Assembly (NCBI RefSeq): GCF_013618625.1
Contig: NZ_JABRWO010000011.1
Location: 124,001 to 188,000, forward strand
Reading direction: 5' to 3'
Source of the DNA: Bremerella alba
GTDB taxonomy: Bacteria > Planctomycetota > Planctomycetia > Pirellulales > Pirellulaceae
Length of the DNA stretch: 64,000 bases
The position numbers and the translations under genes were made by a program. The notes under the pieces were generated by a model, which was not told where the DNA came from, searched no databases, and saw only the letters and a program-made list of their open reading frames with translations. Numbering within the stretch: the stretch's first letter is position 1; every line of letters begins with the position of its first letter. This document shows positions 17,945 through 26,540 of the stretch, one piece after another.

Positions 17945-18128
17945 AACTCACTCCAGACAAAGGGTTTGTGAATGTGGCGATTAACGTTTCGCTCGGCAAA
18001 CAAGGTACAGTGGACTGGTCTATTTAACCGGTCTGTAACCGACAGTTTGTTGCGAACCACTGCCTGAGGAGGTACCATCGCACTGACAGTGTAACCGCCC
18101 TGTAACCTTTGGGTTTGAAGAAAAGAAC
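17945..18128. promoter_or_regulatory. Divergent regulatory region with repeated TGTAACC motifs
   Basis: This 184-base gap separates two divergent genes and must hold both promoters. It contains three copies of TGTAACC: 18034-18040 (in CTGTAACCG), 18090-18096 (in GTGTAACCG) and 18101-18107 (in CTGTAACC), plus a related TTAACCGG at 18024-18031. Repeats of this kind could be operator sites for the DNA-binding protein encoded to the left, but no clear -35/-10 pair can be fixed. Confidence 0.4.
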
Positions 18129-19130
18129 TTGGAGAATTCCGCCCACATCAGGAAGCTTCTAAGCGAGAAGCCAGACCTATCCCCCAAAGAGCTTCAGGAG
18201 CAACTGGCCGAGAGAGGAATCGAAGTCACTCGAAACCTCTGTAAAGTTGTGCGCCATCGAAAACTGAACGGCAAGAAACGGAAGCAAGTCTTTCCAGAGA
18301 AACTTCGCTTTAACGAACGATGGATCGAAGATGACGACATAATCATCCGGTTGACCCAAAAAGATCTCGTCGTTTGGGACTTCCTAAAAAAGCACGCCAT
18401 TTCGCTCTATCATTCGTCTCCGCCATTGTCTTCATATCAGTTCACAGTAGAGCTAGAAAATCTGCAAGAAGTTCGAGCCTGGATTGCGGACGTTACGTCA
18501 CAGCGTTCAAGACGACGGCGATTGGCTATCCTGAAATATTTTATTGATGGATTAAACGAGCCCGAGAAATCATTTCATCGAACGCAATTCTCATTTCGTG
18601 ATGATCGATTTCGGCTAGAGCGACCTCTTCGAGAACCAATGGTGCCCAGTATCCGCAAGTCGGAAATCAAAAAACGTAGTGCGTCTAGCTATGCCAATAT
18701 TGGAGTTCTTTCAAATGACAAAGCAAAAAACGAGCTAAACCGAATCTCTCATCAACATTCCCAGCAACATCCCGCCCTTTGGAGACTTTTTCGTGATGAC
18801 CAAGATGTCACCGATTGGCTCTTGTCTCTTGGAGCGTGGTATCGTTACCACGCCATCATCTCACTCACCAAGTCATACACAGTCCAATCGACTCTTCACG
18901 ATCTAGTCGAACTCGCCTATTCGACGTCGAAGACGAGCGACTTGCCAAAGATCCTGCGTCAGCTTCACTCAGTCGAACCAGAAGATAGTGCGGCGGCAAA
19001 GTTTCGCAACCACCCAGAAATTGCAAACCACTTCTTCTTGTTAGGACTCTGGGCCACCAGGAGGATCAATATTTCTCTTCCGAATGAAGCTGGTGACCGT
19101 CGAATATTGATTGGGGATTTATGGGCCTGA
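18129..19130 (+). CDS. Hypothetical protein with N-terminal helix-turn-helix-like region
   Basis: 333 residues from TTG 18129, with a GAAG sequence about 10 bases upstream; no ATG lies near. The first 50 residues ('IRKLLSEKPDLSPKELQEQL', then 'EVTRNLCKVVR') look like the short winged or AT-hook-type DNA-binding start found in many planctomycete proteins. The rest is soluble and rich in Arg and Ser, without recognised motifs. It is divergent from the methyltransferase operon and may be a regulator or element maintenance protein. Confidence 0.5.
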   Translation: MENSAHIRKLLSEKPDLSPKELQEQLAERGIEVTRNLCKVVRHRKLNGKKRKQVFPEKLRFNERWIEDDDIIIRLTQKDLVVWDFLKKHAISLYHSSPPLSSYQFTVELENLQEVRAWIADVTSQRSRRRRLAILKYFIDGLNEPEKSFHRTQFSFRDDRFRLERPLREPMVPSIRKSEIKKRSASSYANIGVLSNDKAKNELNRISHQHSQQHPALWRLFRDDQDVTDWLLSLGAWYRYHAIISLTKSYTVQSTLHDLVELAYSTSKTSDLPKILRQLHSVEPEDSAAAKFRNHPEIANHFFLLGLWATRRINISLPNEAGDRRILIGDLWA

Positions 19131-19146
19131 CAACTCGATAAGTTGT
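19130..19146. terminator. Weak hairpin between convergent genes
   Basis: ACAACT and AGTTGT form a 6-base-pair stem around a 5-base loop directly at the stop of the upstream gene, 35 bases before the convergent neighbour ends. There is no proper T-run. The position, rather than strength, suggests termination. Confidence 0.3.
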
Positions 19147-19180
19147 GTTGATGATTTTCCAAATGGAATTCTGTCGAGGA

Positions 19181-20062
19181 TTAAGCTCGTGAGTTCAAAT
19201 TCAGTCCAACTGCCTTAACTTCGGAGAACTGACCATCTAGGTATCCTGTTGGAACCTCAAGAACCTTCTCACGGCATACGATCCCTCCCTTCCGAAGCCT
19301 CAAAATTGGAGTCACTCGCCCCGGACCTATCCAAAACTTGGCCAAATGAGATCTTCTATAGTGAGGTATTTTTTCAATCGTTTTTCCGATCGTCCACGCC
19401 CGTTTTCCCCGGCGATGAGCACGCTCTACATACTTATTGTCTCCAGTTTCCGCAAAGCGAGTTCGGTCACTGGCGAGAACGTCTGACTGAATCAACTCAG
19501 GATCATTTGCAAGCATGCAGATGGATGCCAATACCTTGGCAACTCTCATCAGAAAGTCTGGTGGAACGTCCACGCCTCCATTCGATTTAGGCTCGATGGC
19601 CTCCTGTACCGATTGAAGGGACGAGCCCTCTCTCTTACTCCAATGTCTGCAAAGCGTGACCGTTCGTCCTTGTGGGTCCGTTTCACCGTAGTCTATTGAG
19701 AACTGAACAACTGGGGGCCTCTGGTTGATTGCTTGAGCAAAGAAGATACTTCGCATGTGATAAACTTTGCCTTGGTATTCAAAGAAGAGTGGGTGGTCCA
19801 CCTTTGGAAATCGGATGACGAGTTGAGGCAATTGCGGAGCAACCTGATCCGAAGGCACGTCTGACAGATCAACCTTTTCAAGTAGCGGGATTATTGCCGG
19901 GTACAAGTCATAATACGGTCTCTTTGCCTGAACCCACTTCCATTCAGATCGAGACTGACTTGCCTGAGAAATGCTGGTACTCATTGCGTCAATCCACTCC
20001 TCCAATTCAGCCTCATTGCATTTAGCAAATCCCTTTTCTGTTTCAAAATTCCAAAAATCCAT
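19181..20062 (-). CDS. Conserved hypothetical protein, possibly AcrVA2-like
   Basis: 293 residues with no signal peptide or membrane helix. An N-terminal helix leads to 'RPYYDLYPAIIPLLEKV', then 'LVIRFPKVDHPLFF', a central alpha/beta part, and 'DVLASDRTRFAETGDNKYVE'. The end reads 'PHYRRSHLAKFWIGPGR' and 'VLEVPTGYLD'. The C-terminal pattern PH-x-RR-x-H...W-x-G-x-G recalls the end of the anti-CRISPR AcrVA2 and its distant homologues, which are widespread in mobile elements. This resemblance is from memory and weak. It is convergent with the preceding gene and precedes a long gene-free stretch. Confidence 0.5.
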   Translation of the reverse strand: MDFWNFETEKGFAKCNEAELEEWIDAMSTSISQASQSRSEWKWVQAKRPYYDLYPAIIPLLEKVDLSDVPSDQVAPQLPQLVIRFPKVDHPLFFEYQGKVYHMRSIFFAQAINQRPPVVQFSIDYGETDPQGRTVTLCRHWSKREGSSLQSVQEAIEPKSNGGVDVPPDFLMRVAKVLASICMLANDPELIQSDVLASDRTRFAETGDNKYVERAHRRGKRAWTIGKTIEKIPHYRRSHLAKFWIGPGRVTPILRLRKGGIVCREKVLEVPTGYLDGQFSEVKAVGLNLNSRA

Positions 20063-20597
20063 TTTTCACCATAGCTTTTACCTTCATAGCTTTCTTTCTT
20101 GGGCGAGCAAGTTCGAACATCGCAGTGAACAAATATTGATTATTCGTCCCGTGAATCCGAACCCTGATACGGCCCGTCTTTCTTGCTTAGAATCAAAGAT
20201 CTATGAAGAGAACGGCCGAAACGCCGCAAGTTAGCAACTTACATAGTTGCCTCTAAGAGAAAAGCCGTCGCAGCCGATTCTCGTACCGCCTCACAAATGT
20301 CCAGAGAGTGAGCCAGGACCGGTCAGTTAGATCGACGACGCATGTGCATTCTGCACGATATCCAAGCTATCGAGATTCGAATTCTAAATCAATGCAGACA
20401 TCTCAGCCGACCAAATTTCTGTGGGGATACTAACAGAGGTTCTCCCAGTAATTCGCAAAACGACCATCGCACGGCTAACAAACTACGAACTAAAGCAGCA
20501 GGCGTTCGGCTTCAACAAGTGTGAAGTCCACTTTTTACTTTCATTGAAGACGTCTTCAGTGATTCCCACTATTAACTCTTAGACGAACTTTAAGTCC

Positions 20598-20631
20598 AAA
20601 AGAAAAGCCCGCCAGCTTTCGCTGGCGGGCT
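20598..20631 (-). terminator. Terminator-like hairpin reading on the minus strand
   Basis: AGCCCGCCAGC and GCTGGCGGGCT form a perfect 11-base-pair stem around TTTC. On the minus strand it is followed by TTTCTTTTGG, a usable T-tract. No minus-strand gene lies immediately upstream of it, so it may end an unseen small RNA or insulate the next gene. Confidence 0.55.
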
Positions 20632-20729
20632 CTTGAAGGATTCGTGGGCAAACACGAACAATATATTTAGAGTACAAACCACATCTTTCTCACGACTTTG
20701 TCAGCATTTTTTTGAGACAAGGAAGCTAC

Positions 20730-20735
20730 TATAAT
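20730..20735 (+). promoter_or_regulatory. Consensus -10 element (TATAAT)
   Basis: A perfect TATAAT lies 18 bases before ATG 20754 with a strong purine-rich ribosome site (AGAGAAGGA) between. No good -35 hexamer is present at 16-18 bases; the upstream run of T residues may stand in for it. The leader would be only about 12 bases. Confidence 0.4.
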
Positions 20736-20753
20736 AGTGGAGAGAAGGAATGA

Positions 20754-22583
20754 ATGGGCAAACCAAGTACACGCTTTTTAAAAGCAATTAATCGACTATC
20801 CAAAAGTCCCGCCCTCAAAGAGGGAGTGAAGACCGAAGCACTATCTCGATGGCTGTATCACGGGCACGGTGAAAAGTATCTCTCACTGCCCCCTTGTGAA
20901 GATGGAGTTGGCCGATCACCAAATGCCAACCCTCGCCGCTTCTCTTGCCCAACTAAATCCAGGCATTATGCCCGTTGGCTTCCTCTTCGAGACCATATTA
21001 CTGGTGATAGAAAAGGCATCGTTGCTGACAAAAGGACCAAAAAGGTCCCGTTCATCTCCGTTGATATCGACCGACATTCGTCATCTGTTTCATCAAATCG
21101 TCACCAACAACTTGTAGTCGCTATTGGCCGCTATCTTTGCTGTTTCCCACACATCAAATGGATTGCTGAAGTCAATCCAAACAACGGATCCACCAAATTC
21201 TTCGGCTTTCGACGGGCAGGCGATCATTTTTTGCTAAGTGATGCTCAAAAAATCGCATCTCATATCAAACAGGAACTGATCGAACGCAATCTATGCCACA
21301 ATGGGAATATTGAAGTATTCCCAGACAACTGCAAAGCGGTCTTCCTGCCATTGAGAAGAGATAAAATCTCGATCGCTGATCGTGGGATTCTGCCTCGATG
21401 TGTTCGCAAAATGAAGGACGAGCGTGTTTTTGGAGAAACCGTTTGGGAATACTATCGGTCTTACTCCATCCTTCATTTCATCAACTGGATCTACCAGGGC
21501 GATAACTACAGCGAACCGGCACTGATATCTGCCCTCCGGTTTTCCTGTGCGGGAATGCCGGATGACATGTCGATTGACGACGATGTGTCAATCGCTCCCA
21601 GCAAGCCGGTCGTTGCCCGCTCCCCTGCGGGGAGCGGGCTTGCCAATCAACGCATTAATAAGGCGGTCACTCGCACGGACTCTAAGGGCCAGAGTGATCC
21701 ATCCGCCTTTAGCCGAAACTGGTCTGCTCTTCTGCCGTTTGTCCGAGAGTTTTTCAAACTTAATAAGACGTTCCCTTCGGTGAGTGAGGCCCTGCACTAC
21801 CTGAAGGAAAATGACCTTTATTCCGGTGACTGGAGCGACAATGAAAGACATCGTCGTGCTCGTGTCACGGACATTCTTAATAAGATCCAAGAGACCTTTG
21901 ACCCATCACTCCTGAAAAGTCATCAGAAAGTCACACTTGATCCCGGAATTCGTCGTTGGTGTCGTCGCCAATTTCCAAATGGAATAACTGGTAAGCAACG
22001 TCAAATTAACGAGGTGGACATGACCTCTGTGGTCAAAGACATTCGTGTCCCTGGTCGATTCGTCGAGTACGCTGTCGGTGTTATCGCATTCTGCTTGAAT
22101 GATCCATTGGAGAATTATGCTCTTCCGATCAATCGAATCAAGGCAGTCTGGGACTTGGTGCCAAATACACCAAGTTGGAATCAGAAATACTTCCAGGTAG
22201 TTCGTCGTCACCTTGAAAAGATTGGCGTTGTCGATATCTACGACAAGAATCACTGTACCGGAAAAGCTTGGCGATGGAGGAAGGGAGAAAACTTTCCTCA
22301 GAAGATGAAACAAAGTCGTCGCTCAATTTGCTCGAATGAGTCACGTTCGTGCAAGCTTTCAGAAATCAAGTCTTTGTGCGAAACAAGTAGGGCGATGCGA
22401 CTGAGCACCGGAGGTGCGAGGGAGTGGGGAGGAAAGGGAGTAGAAAAAGAATATACACATAACTCCCTATATCACCTTCCGCTGCAAAATCCCGTAACAA
22501 CGATTCGCAACAGCCATTATCGTGGCCCACCTCGATCAAAAGGGCCTGATTGGCATCTAACTCTTTCCAATTCGTTGAACTGA
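20754..22583 (+). CDS. Replication-type protein with primase-like (AEP) N-terminal domain
   Basis: 609 residues from ATG 20754. The N-terminal half has features of the archaeo-eukaryotic primase fold: 'FISVDIDRH' (D104 and D106, the DxD metal site) and, about 85 residues later, 'NIEVFPDNCKAVFLPLRRDK', matching the 'EVFP...LP' block of plasmid and mobile-element primases. The C-terminal half includes a basic region with winged-helix-like 'FQVVRRHLEKIGVVDI'. It most likely primes or initiates replication of the mobile element. No helicase domain is present. A perfect GC-rich palindrome interrupts the coding sequence at 21615-21639, in a linker between the two halves. The last ~80 residues look poorly ordered. 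Confidence 0.6.
   Translation: MGKPSTRFLKAINRLSKSPALKEGVKTEALSRWLYHGHGEKYLSLPPCEDGVGRSPNANPRRFSCPTKSRHYARWLPLRDHITGDRKGIVADKRTKKVPFISVDIDRHSSSVSSNRHQQLVVAIGRYLCCFPHIKWIAEVNPNNGSTKFFGFRRAGDHFLLSDAQKIASHIKQELIERNLCHNGNIEVFPDNCKAVFLPLRRDKISIADRGILPRCVRKMKDERVFGETVWEYYRSYSILHFINWIYQGDNYSEPALISALRFSCAGMPDDMSIDDDVSIAPSKPVVARSPAGSGLANQRINKAVTRTDSKGQSDPSAFSRNWSALLPFVREFFKLNKTFPSVSEALHYLKENDLYSGDWSDNERHRRARVTDILNKIQETFDPSLLKSHQKVTLDPGIRRWCRRQFPNGITGKQRQINEVDMTSVVKDIRVPGRFVEYAVGVIAFCLNDPLENYALPINRIKAVWDLVPNTPSWNQKYFQVVRRHLEKIGVVDIYDKNHCTGKAWRWRKGENFPQKMKQSRRSICSNESRSCKLSEIKSLCETSRAMRLSTGGAREWGGKGVEKEYTHNSLYHLPLQNPVTTIRNSHYRGPPRSKGPDWHLTLSNSLN
21615..21639. repeat. Perfect GC-rich palindrome inside the primase-like gene
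   Basis: GCCCGCTCCCC and GGGGAGCGGGC are separated by TGC, giving an 11-base-pair stem. It falls in the coding sequence at a low-complexity linker ('VVARSPAGSGLANQ'), so it can be tolerated in the protein. It looks like a small mobile or REP-like insertion, or a site for nicking or polymerase pausing. Confidence 0.6.
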
Positions 22584-23019
22584 AGTCATCCGAATAAGGT
22601 TGCAAGGATGATGTTGCGTGAGTTCATCAAGCCAAAGTTGGTTTCTGATTGCACACAATGAATGACCTTCCCTGAGGTACTTGCATGCCCACGAAGTGTG
22701 GTCAACATCAGCAACCATATGTCAGCATTCCTTTTGATTTGAGTCCCTGCTAAATTGGTTCTCAGTGCGGGAGGGCGAGCGGCGACTTGGAGTCGCCGGG
22801 AGCGGTTCCCAACAGCACTTTCTTAACCTATCAACTGAATAACAGTTGAACATTCTCCGGCCGCAATCTTGTGGCTACACGCTGAGTCATTCGTTGACTG
22901 AGCTTGCATGCGTATGCGTTGCGTGGCAGTGCCTGCATGCGCATCCCCCTGCCCCTCTGAATTGTTCGAGGGGATTATTCAACACAAGTGAAATGCAAAC
23001 TTTACTAAAGGACTGAATA
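22584..23019. other. Gene-free stretch with small palindromes
   Basis: About 436 bases with no supportable gene. It holds a 7-base-pair hairpin at 22781-22797 (GGCGACT / AGTCGCC, TGG loop) and, at 22900-22960, overlapping GCATGC-containing palindromes in an alternating purine/pyrimidine stretch. It separates the primase-like gene from a small-gene operon and is a candidate for an origin or transfer site; this is a guess from position. Confidence 0.45.
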
Positions 23020-23727
23020 GTGAAACATTACGGAGTTTTGATCAAATCAGACAATGCATTGCTCGCCGAGCAGGAAGAACGATTTCCAATTTCGGAAGGA
23101 AAGAAGCGTCTTCGACAGGCTCTTTCATTGCGTGCGATTCCATCCACCTTGTACGGCTGCGAATGCCTTTTGAAGGAATATGGTGACAGCGGCGAATGGC
23201 ATCATGTCAGCAAATTCGCAAACTGCGTTGACTACTACGATGTTGGTGAAGTCTTAGAGCTATTCGAGCAACCAACCCAAGAACTGCTGACGATGGCCAA
23301 AGCCAAGAAGCCGCAACCAGCAGAAGTTAACGAAGTCAATGTGGTTATTCGATGGAAGGAGTTTGAAGGGAAAGGCAGGTACTGGCGTTCTTACGAATGC
23401 GACTACGTCGGGAAAGCCTCGATTCGTGGTGACTGGATTCAATTCAATGGGAAACGCAAGAAGTTGAGCGGCAATCACATTGATGTGGAAGACATCGATG
23501 CACTCCGTGATCTAATTGCCACATCTTTAGAACGCACAATTGAAAAACTAATCATTACTTCCGACAAGGCCAGGATTTCCACAAGCGAGGCCGTCTATAC
23601 AAAGAAGTGCCACAACTTGACTCATGCAATTCGTGGTACCAGAAAGCTTATCCGAGCCCCTGGCTATTTGGAGACGTGGAAACGAAGGATGAAACCAACT
23701 AGGCAGGGACAAGATATCGATGGCTAA
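23020..23727 (+). CDS. Hypothetical protein, 235 residues
   Basis: GTG 23020 is the only plausible start; the gene ends in an 8-base overlap (ATGGCTAA) with the next one. The protein is soluble, with a helical N-terminal part ('EGKKRLRQALSLRAIP'), a Lys/Pro linker ('KAKKPQPAEVNEVNV') and a basic C-terminus ('RRMKPTRQGQ'). It starts the operon with the small basic protein and the YkgJ-type protein. No function can be assigned. Confidence 0.55.
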   Translation: MKHYGVLIKSDNALLAEQEERFPISEGKKRLRQALSLRAIPSTLYGCECLLKEYGDSGEWHHVSKFANCVDYYDVGEVLELFEQPTQELLTMAKAKKPQPAEVNEVNVVIRWKEFEGKGRYWRSYECDYVGKASIRGDWIQFNGKRKKLSGNHIDVEDIDALRDLIATSLERTIEKLIITSDKARISTSEAVYTKKCHNLTHAIRGTRKLIRAPGYLETWKRRMKPTRQGQDIDG

Positions 23728-23917
23728 TCAATATGTCTGTCCAACCATTCCTTATGGCAATCGAGCACTTCGAAAGCGGTACTTCAAGGCGGCACAAAAC
23801 AAACGAATCAAACAGAAAATCGGTTCAACAAAGGTGGCAAACCCCAAAGGGTTGAAGCGAATCAAACATCACGGAGGAATAACAAATGGCAATGGAAGCC
23901 AAACATTACGAACTTAA
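23720..23917 (+). CDS. Small basic protein, 65 residues
   Basis: ATG 23720 overlaps the previous stop by 8 bases and the gene overlaps the next start by 32 bases, which fits a translationally coupled operon. The product is strongly basic ('RKRYFKAAQNKRIKQKIG') and could bind nucleic acid. It may also be a chance frame; the arrangement is the main support. Confidence 0.35.
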   Translation: MANQYVCPTIPYGNRALRKRYFKAAQNKRIKQKIGSTKVANPKGLKRIKHHGGITNGNGSQTLRT

Positions 23918-24380
23918 AATTCTTGACCCAGATGAGCTTCGTCCCTGTGGCGACTGTCAGGCATGCTGCACGGCTATGGCCGTCCGGGAAATTGAGAAGA
24001 ACAACTATCAAAGATGCGAGCACCAATGCTCGGAAGGATGTGGGATTTACCAAGATCGACCAGCTTCATGCAGAGCCTTCAATTGCGGGTATGAGGCTGG
24101 ATGGATTCGAGATCGTCCCGACAAGACTGGTGTAATTGTCGATTACAACGCAATACTCAATTGCATTTTCCTTTGGGAGGGTCGAATTGGTGCGAGTAAC
24201 TACAAGAAGGTGAATCGCCTAATCAATCGACTGAAGAAACTGCATTCCACTGCTTCAATCCACATCGTCACTAAGAAGAACGCACCGTCTAGGTCGATTT
24301 GCGGAACTGAGGAATACAAGCAGTGCGAAACAGCGGCGGAAATGTTTTATGACCAGATGTTTGTAAATCTGGCGTCGTAA
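23886..24380 (+). CDS. YkgJ-type cysteine-cluster protein
   Basis: 164 residues from ATG 23886, with a strong CGGAGGAA ribosome site. The N-terminal half carries the CxxCxxCC-type cluster 'CGDCQACC' followed by 'CEHQCSEGCGIYQDRP' and 'CRAFNCGYEAGW', the pattern of the YkgJ/Fe-S or zinc cluster family. Its members bind a metal (zinc or an iron-sulfur cluster) and have no settled function. It is the last gene of the operon and is followed by a strong terminator. Confidence 0.85.
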   Translation: MAMEAKHYELKILDPDELRPCGDCQACCTAMAVREIEKNNYQRCEHQCSEGCGIYQDRPASCRAFNCGYEAGWIRDRPDKTGVIVDYNAILNCIFLWEGRIGASNYKKVNRLINRLKKLHSTASIHIVTKKNAPSRSICGTEEYKQCETAAEMFYDQMFVNLAS

Positions 24381-24411
24381 GCACAACTCGATAGGTACCC
24401 AGTGATGTCAG

Positions 24412-24446
24412 GCCCCACCCGCTGCAAGCGGGTGGGGCTTTTTTAT
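24412..24446 (+). terminator. Rho-independent terminator
   Basis: GCCCCACCCGC and GCGGGTGGGGC form a perfect 11-base-pair stem with a TGCAA loop, followed by six T residues and ATT. It lies 32 bases after the YkgJ-type gene and ends that operon before the convergent recombinase gene. Confidence 0.93.
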
Positions 24447-24508
24447 TCATACTCTACGGTTTGATTTGTAACGAAGTCTTCGCTAGATGATCTGCCTGAC
24501 AGAAAGGA

Positions 24509-26269
24509 TTATTCTAGAGAAAAGTAGTGACTGTCCTCGACTTCTCTTTCCTCTCGGCTCTTCTGAAACTGGTCATCAATGTAGGCGAGAATTTCTGGCT
24601 TATCAAGTGAACACCAGTCTGGATCATTTTTGTCAATCATGGCGAGTGTTACTTCGCCAGTTTCACGCTCAACAATGGCCTCTGCTAACATGTAGCTGGA
24701 GACCAGTTGTCCCTGTTTAATTTCAAGTTTTAGAATTCGGCATCTCGGCTCACCTCGAAAAACAATGCCGAGCACAATGTGCTTGTGTTGGTTAGAGATC
24801 TCATCAATCTGTGTAATTTGCAGCCGCTTAACAAGGGTTTGCATGCGAGCCTTTAGCTTTCGTCTAAGAGAAATCAGCGTGTCACCTGATTTGTTGTCAA
24901 GTTGCTCGATCAAATCTTGTAAGTCTTTGATCCGCTCCGTAGTTACATTCTGCTGTTCACTTGTTAGTGTGGATAGTTGTTGTTGCAATTCATCAATCTC
25001 TCCTTCGAGCCTCTGGGCGACTCTCGCAAGTGTATCTGAATATGCTTTCGTTAGGCCCTGCTCCGTGTTGGTCAGTTGCTGTTCAAGCTGGACGAGTTTG
25101 CCCGATATAGCATCAATCTGATTGGGTTGAGACGTCGTTCTACCTGTTAATTTCGAAGCATCAAGCTCTCTAAGGTGCAAGAGGACTGCTCTCTCAATAG
25201 CAGTGTACGGAAGGTGGTATCGCTTTTTCTTGTTAGATTTACCGGGTCGAGGACAGTAAATCGACGTAATGCCATTTTGGGTGCTGTGCAACTTCCAAAC
25301 GTGGATGTGGTTGTCCCAGATCGATATGATTGATCCTGGAAAGAGATTTCGAATCGTTTGCTTTCTGGGTTGAGTATTTACGGAGCGAATTGAAAGCTCG
25401 TATTGCAATCTGTCCCATGTCTCTTGGTCAACGACTGCTGGAAAGTAGTCAACGATCGGTTCTCCGTCTGGGACCTTCTTTCTTTTGCCATCGACAACCT
25501 CTAATCTCATGGGCTGCTTTCGGCCAATTAATGCTTCATGACTTAGAACATGCTTTATCTGTCCCGCATCCCATTGCCGACCGTGGCCGAGAGGCGCATT
25601 GCCGTCTGTGTTAAGTTTCTCTGCGATCAAGTGGGCTCCCAGGCCATCGAGATATAGTTTGACAATCTTGCGTACTGTCTTGACCTTGTCTCTTACAAAG
25701 ATAAAACCTGAACGATCTTCTTTGGATTTGAGCCATCGAGGACAAAGGTTTCCAACTGTCTTTCCCTTTCGCATTTCCTCTCGGCGTGAACGCCATTTTG
25801 CCTTTCCGAACTGACTCTTGCGTTCGCTCTCGCCGTGAGCACGAGATAAGATCACAATCGCAATGATTAGCTGAACTTCGCTCAATTTCTCCCAGTGGAA
25901 AATTTCTGGATGAGCGTCGGATAAGGTTACAATCGTGATACCTCGACGCAATATGGAAAGAAACATTTCCAAAGCGACAGGCACTTGTTGCCGTGTAAGG
26001 CGATCGAGATTCTCCACAATAAGGGCTGAGCCTTTTTTGACGCTTCCAGCATCCACGGCATCAATGAAGGCTTTAAGCTTGCCTGTCGTTGCATTAGCGC
26101 CAGTCCAGCCACTTACTCCTTCATCCATCAGCACCAAGCTATTGTCCAATTCGTATCCATTGGCTTCCGCCCATTCAGCCGGACGTTCAGATTGTCTGCG
26201 CTTGCTATCGCCCTTGGCTTGAGGCCCTGAAGAAAAGCGTAGGTAGCTGTAAGCCTTCTTTTTTCGCAC
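24509..26269 (-). CDS. Large serine recombinase
   Basis: 586 residues. The N-terminal resolvase domain has 'YLRFSSGPQ' (R11, catalytic Ser13) and 'ALIVENLDRLTR', the active-site block of serine recombinases. A 'recombinase' domain follows (about 170-290), then a beta-ribbon region and a long coiled coil (about 365-480), as in integrases of the phiC31 type that integrate and excise elements. The usual zinc-ribbon CxxC pairs are absent: the region at about 315-345 keeps the strand pattern ('NHIHVWKLH', 'SIYCPRPG') but has lost the cysteines. It lies 1.3 kb from the element end at about 27,600 and is the likely integrase of the island. Confidence 0.9.
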   Translation of the reverse strand: MRKKKAYSYLRFSSGPQAKGDSKRRQSERPAEWAEANGYELDNSLVLMDEGVSGWTGANATTGKLKAFIDAVDAGSVKKGSALIVENLDRLTRQQVPVALEMFLSILRRGITIVTLSDAHPEIFHWEKLSEVQLIIAIVILSRAHGESERKSQFGKAKWRSRREEMRKGKTVGNLCPRWLKSKEDRSGFIFVRDKVKTVRKIVKLYLDGLGAHLIAEKLNTDGNAPLGHGRQWDAGQIKHVLSHEALIGRKQPMRLEVVDGKRKKVPDGEPIVDYFPAVVDQETWDRLQYELSIRSVNTQPRKQTIRNLFPGSIISIWDNHIHVWKLHSTQNGITSIYCPRPGKSNKKKRYHLPYTAIERAVLLHLRELDASKLTGRTTSQPNQIDAISGKLVQLEQQLTNTEQGLTKAYSDTLARVAQRLEGEIDELQQQLSTLTSEQQNVTTERIKDLQDLIEQLDNKSGDTLISLRRKLKARMQTLVKRLQITQIDEISNQHKHIVLGIVFRGEPRCRILKLEIKQGQLVSSYMLAEAIVERETGEVTLAMIDKNDPDWCSLDKPEILAYIDDQFQKSREEREVEDSHYFSLE

Positions 26270-26540
26270 GGATACGACTCCCGTTTGAAGTATTTAACGA
26301 TTCAGGCAGAATATCTGACGAGCAATGTCTTGGCAACTGTTTGAGAGGAGATAGAAACAGTGCAATGCTGTATTACCTTAAAGGATTAGGTTCGGCCTGG
26401 ATCTTGAGTATGCCTTGCTTCTGTGCGCCGACGATTGGCTAGTTGTTTGGCTTCCACACTTGACGGAAGGGCTATATTAACTGAACTGAAAGAGAGATTG
26501 TGTTTTTTCAGAGCAACCAAGTGTTTTTACTGAGGCAACG

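Larger units (their letters stand above)
20063..20753. other. Gene-free stretch upstream of the replication-type gene
   Basis: About 690 bases without a supportable gene; short open frames here have no coding character. It contains the hairpin at 20598-20631 and a perfect TATAAT at 20730-20735, 18 bases before the next start codon. A region of this size before a primase-like gene could hold a replication origin, but I see no iterons. Confidence 0.5.

Noticed and set aside
22900-22960. Repeats with GCATGC as a CRISPR or iteron array
   Set aside because: Units are short, overlapping palindromes with no regular spacers or repeat length.
26441-26478. TTGACG and TATATT as promoter for the Lit-like gene
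   Set aside because: The spacing is only 7 bases, too short for a sigma-70 promoter.
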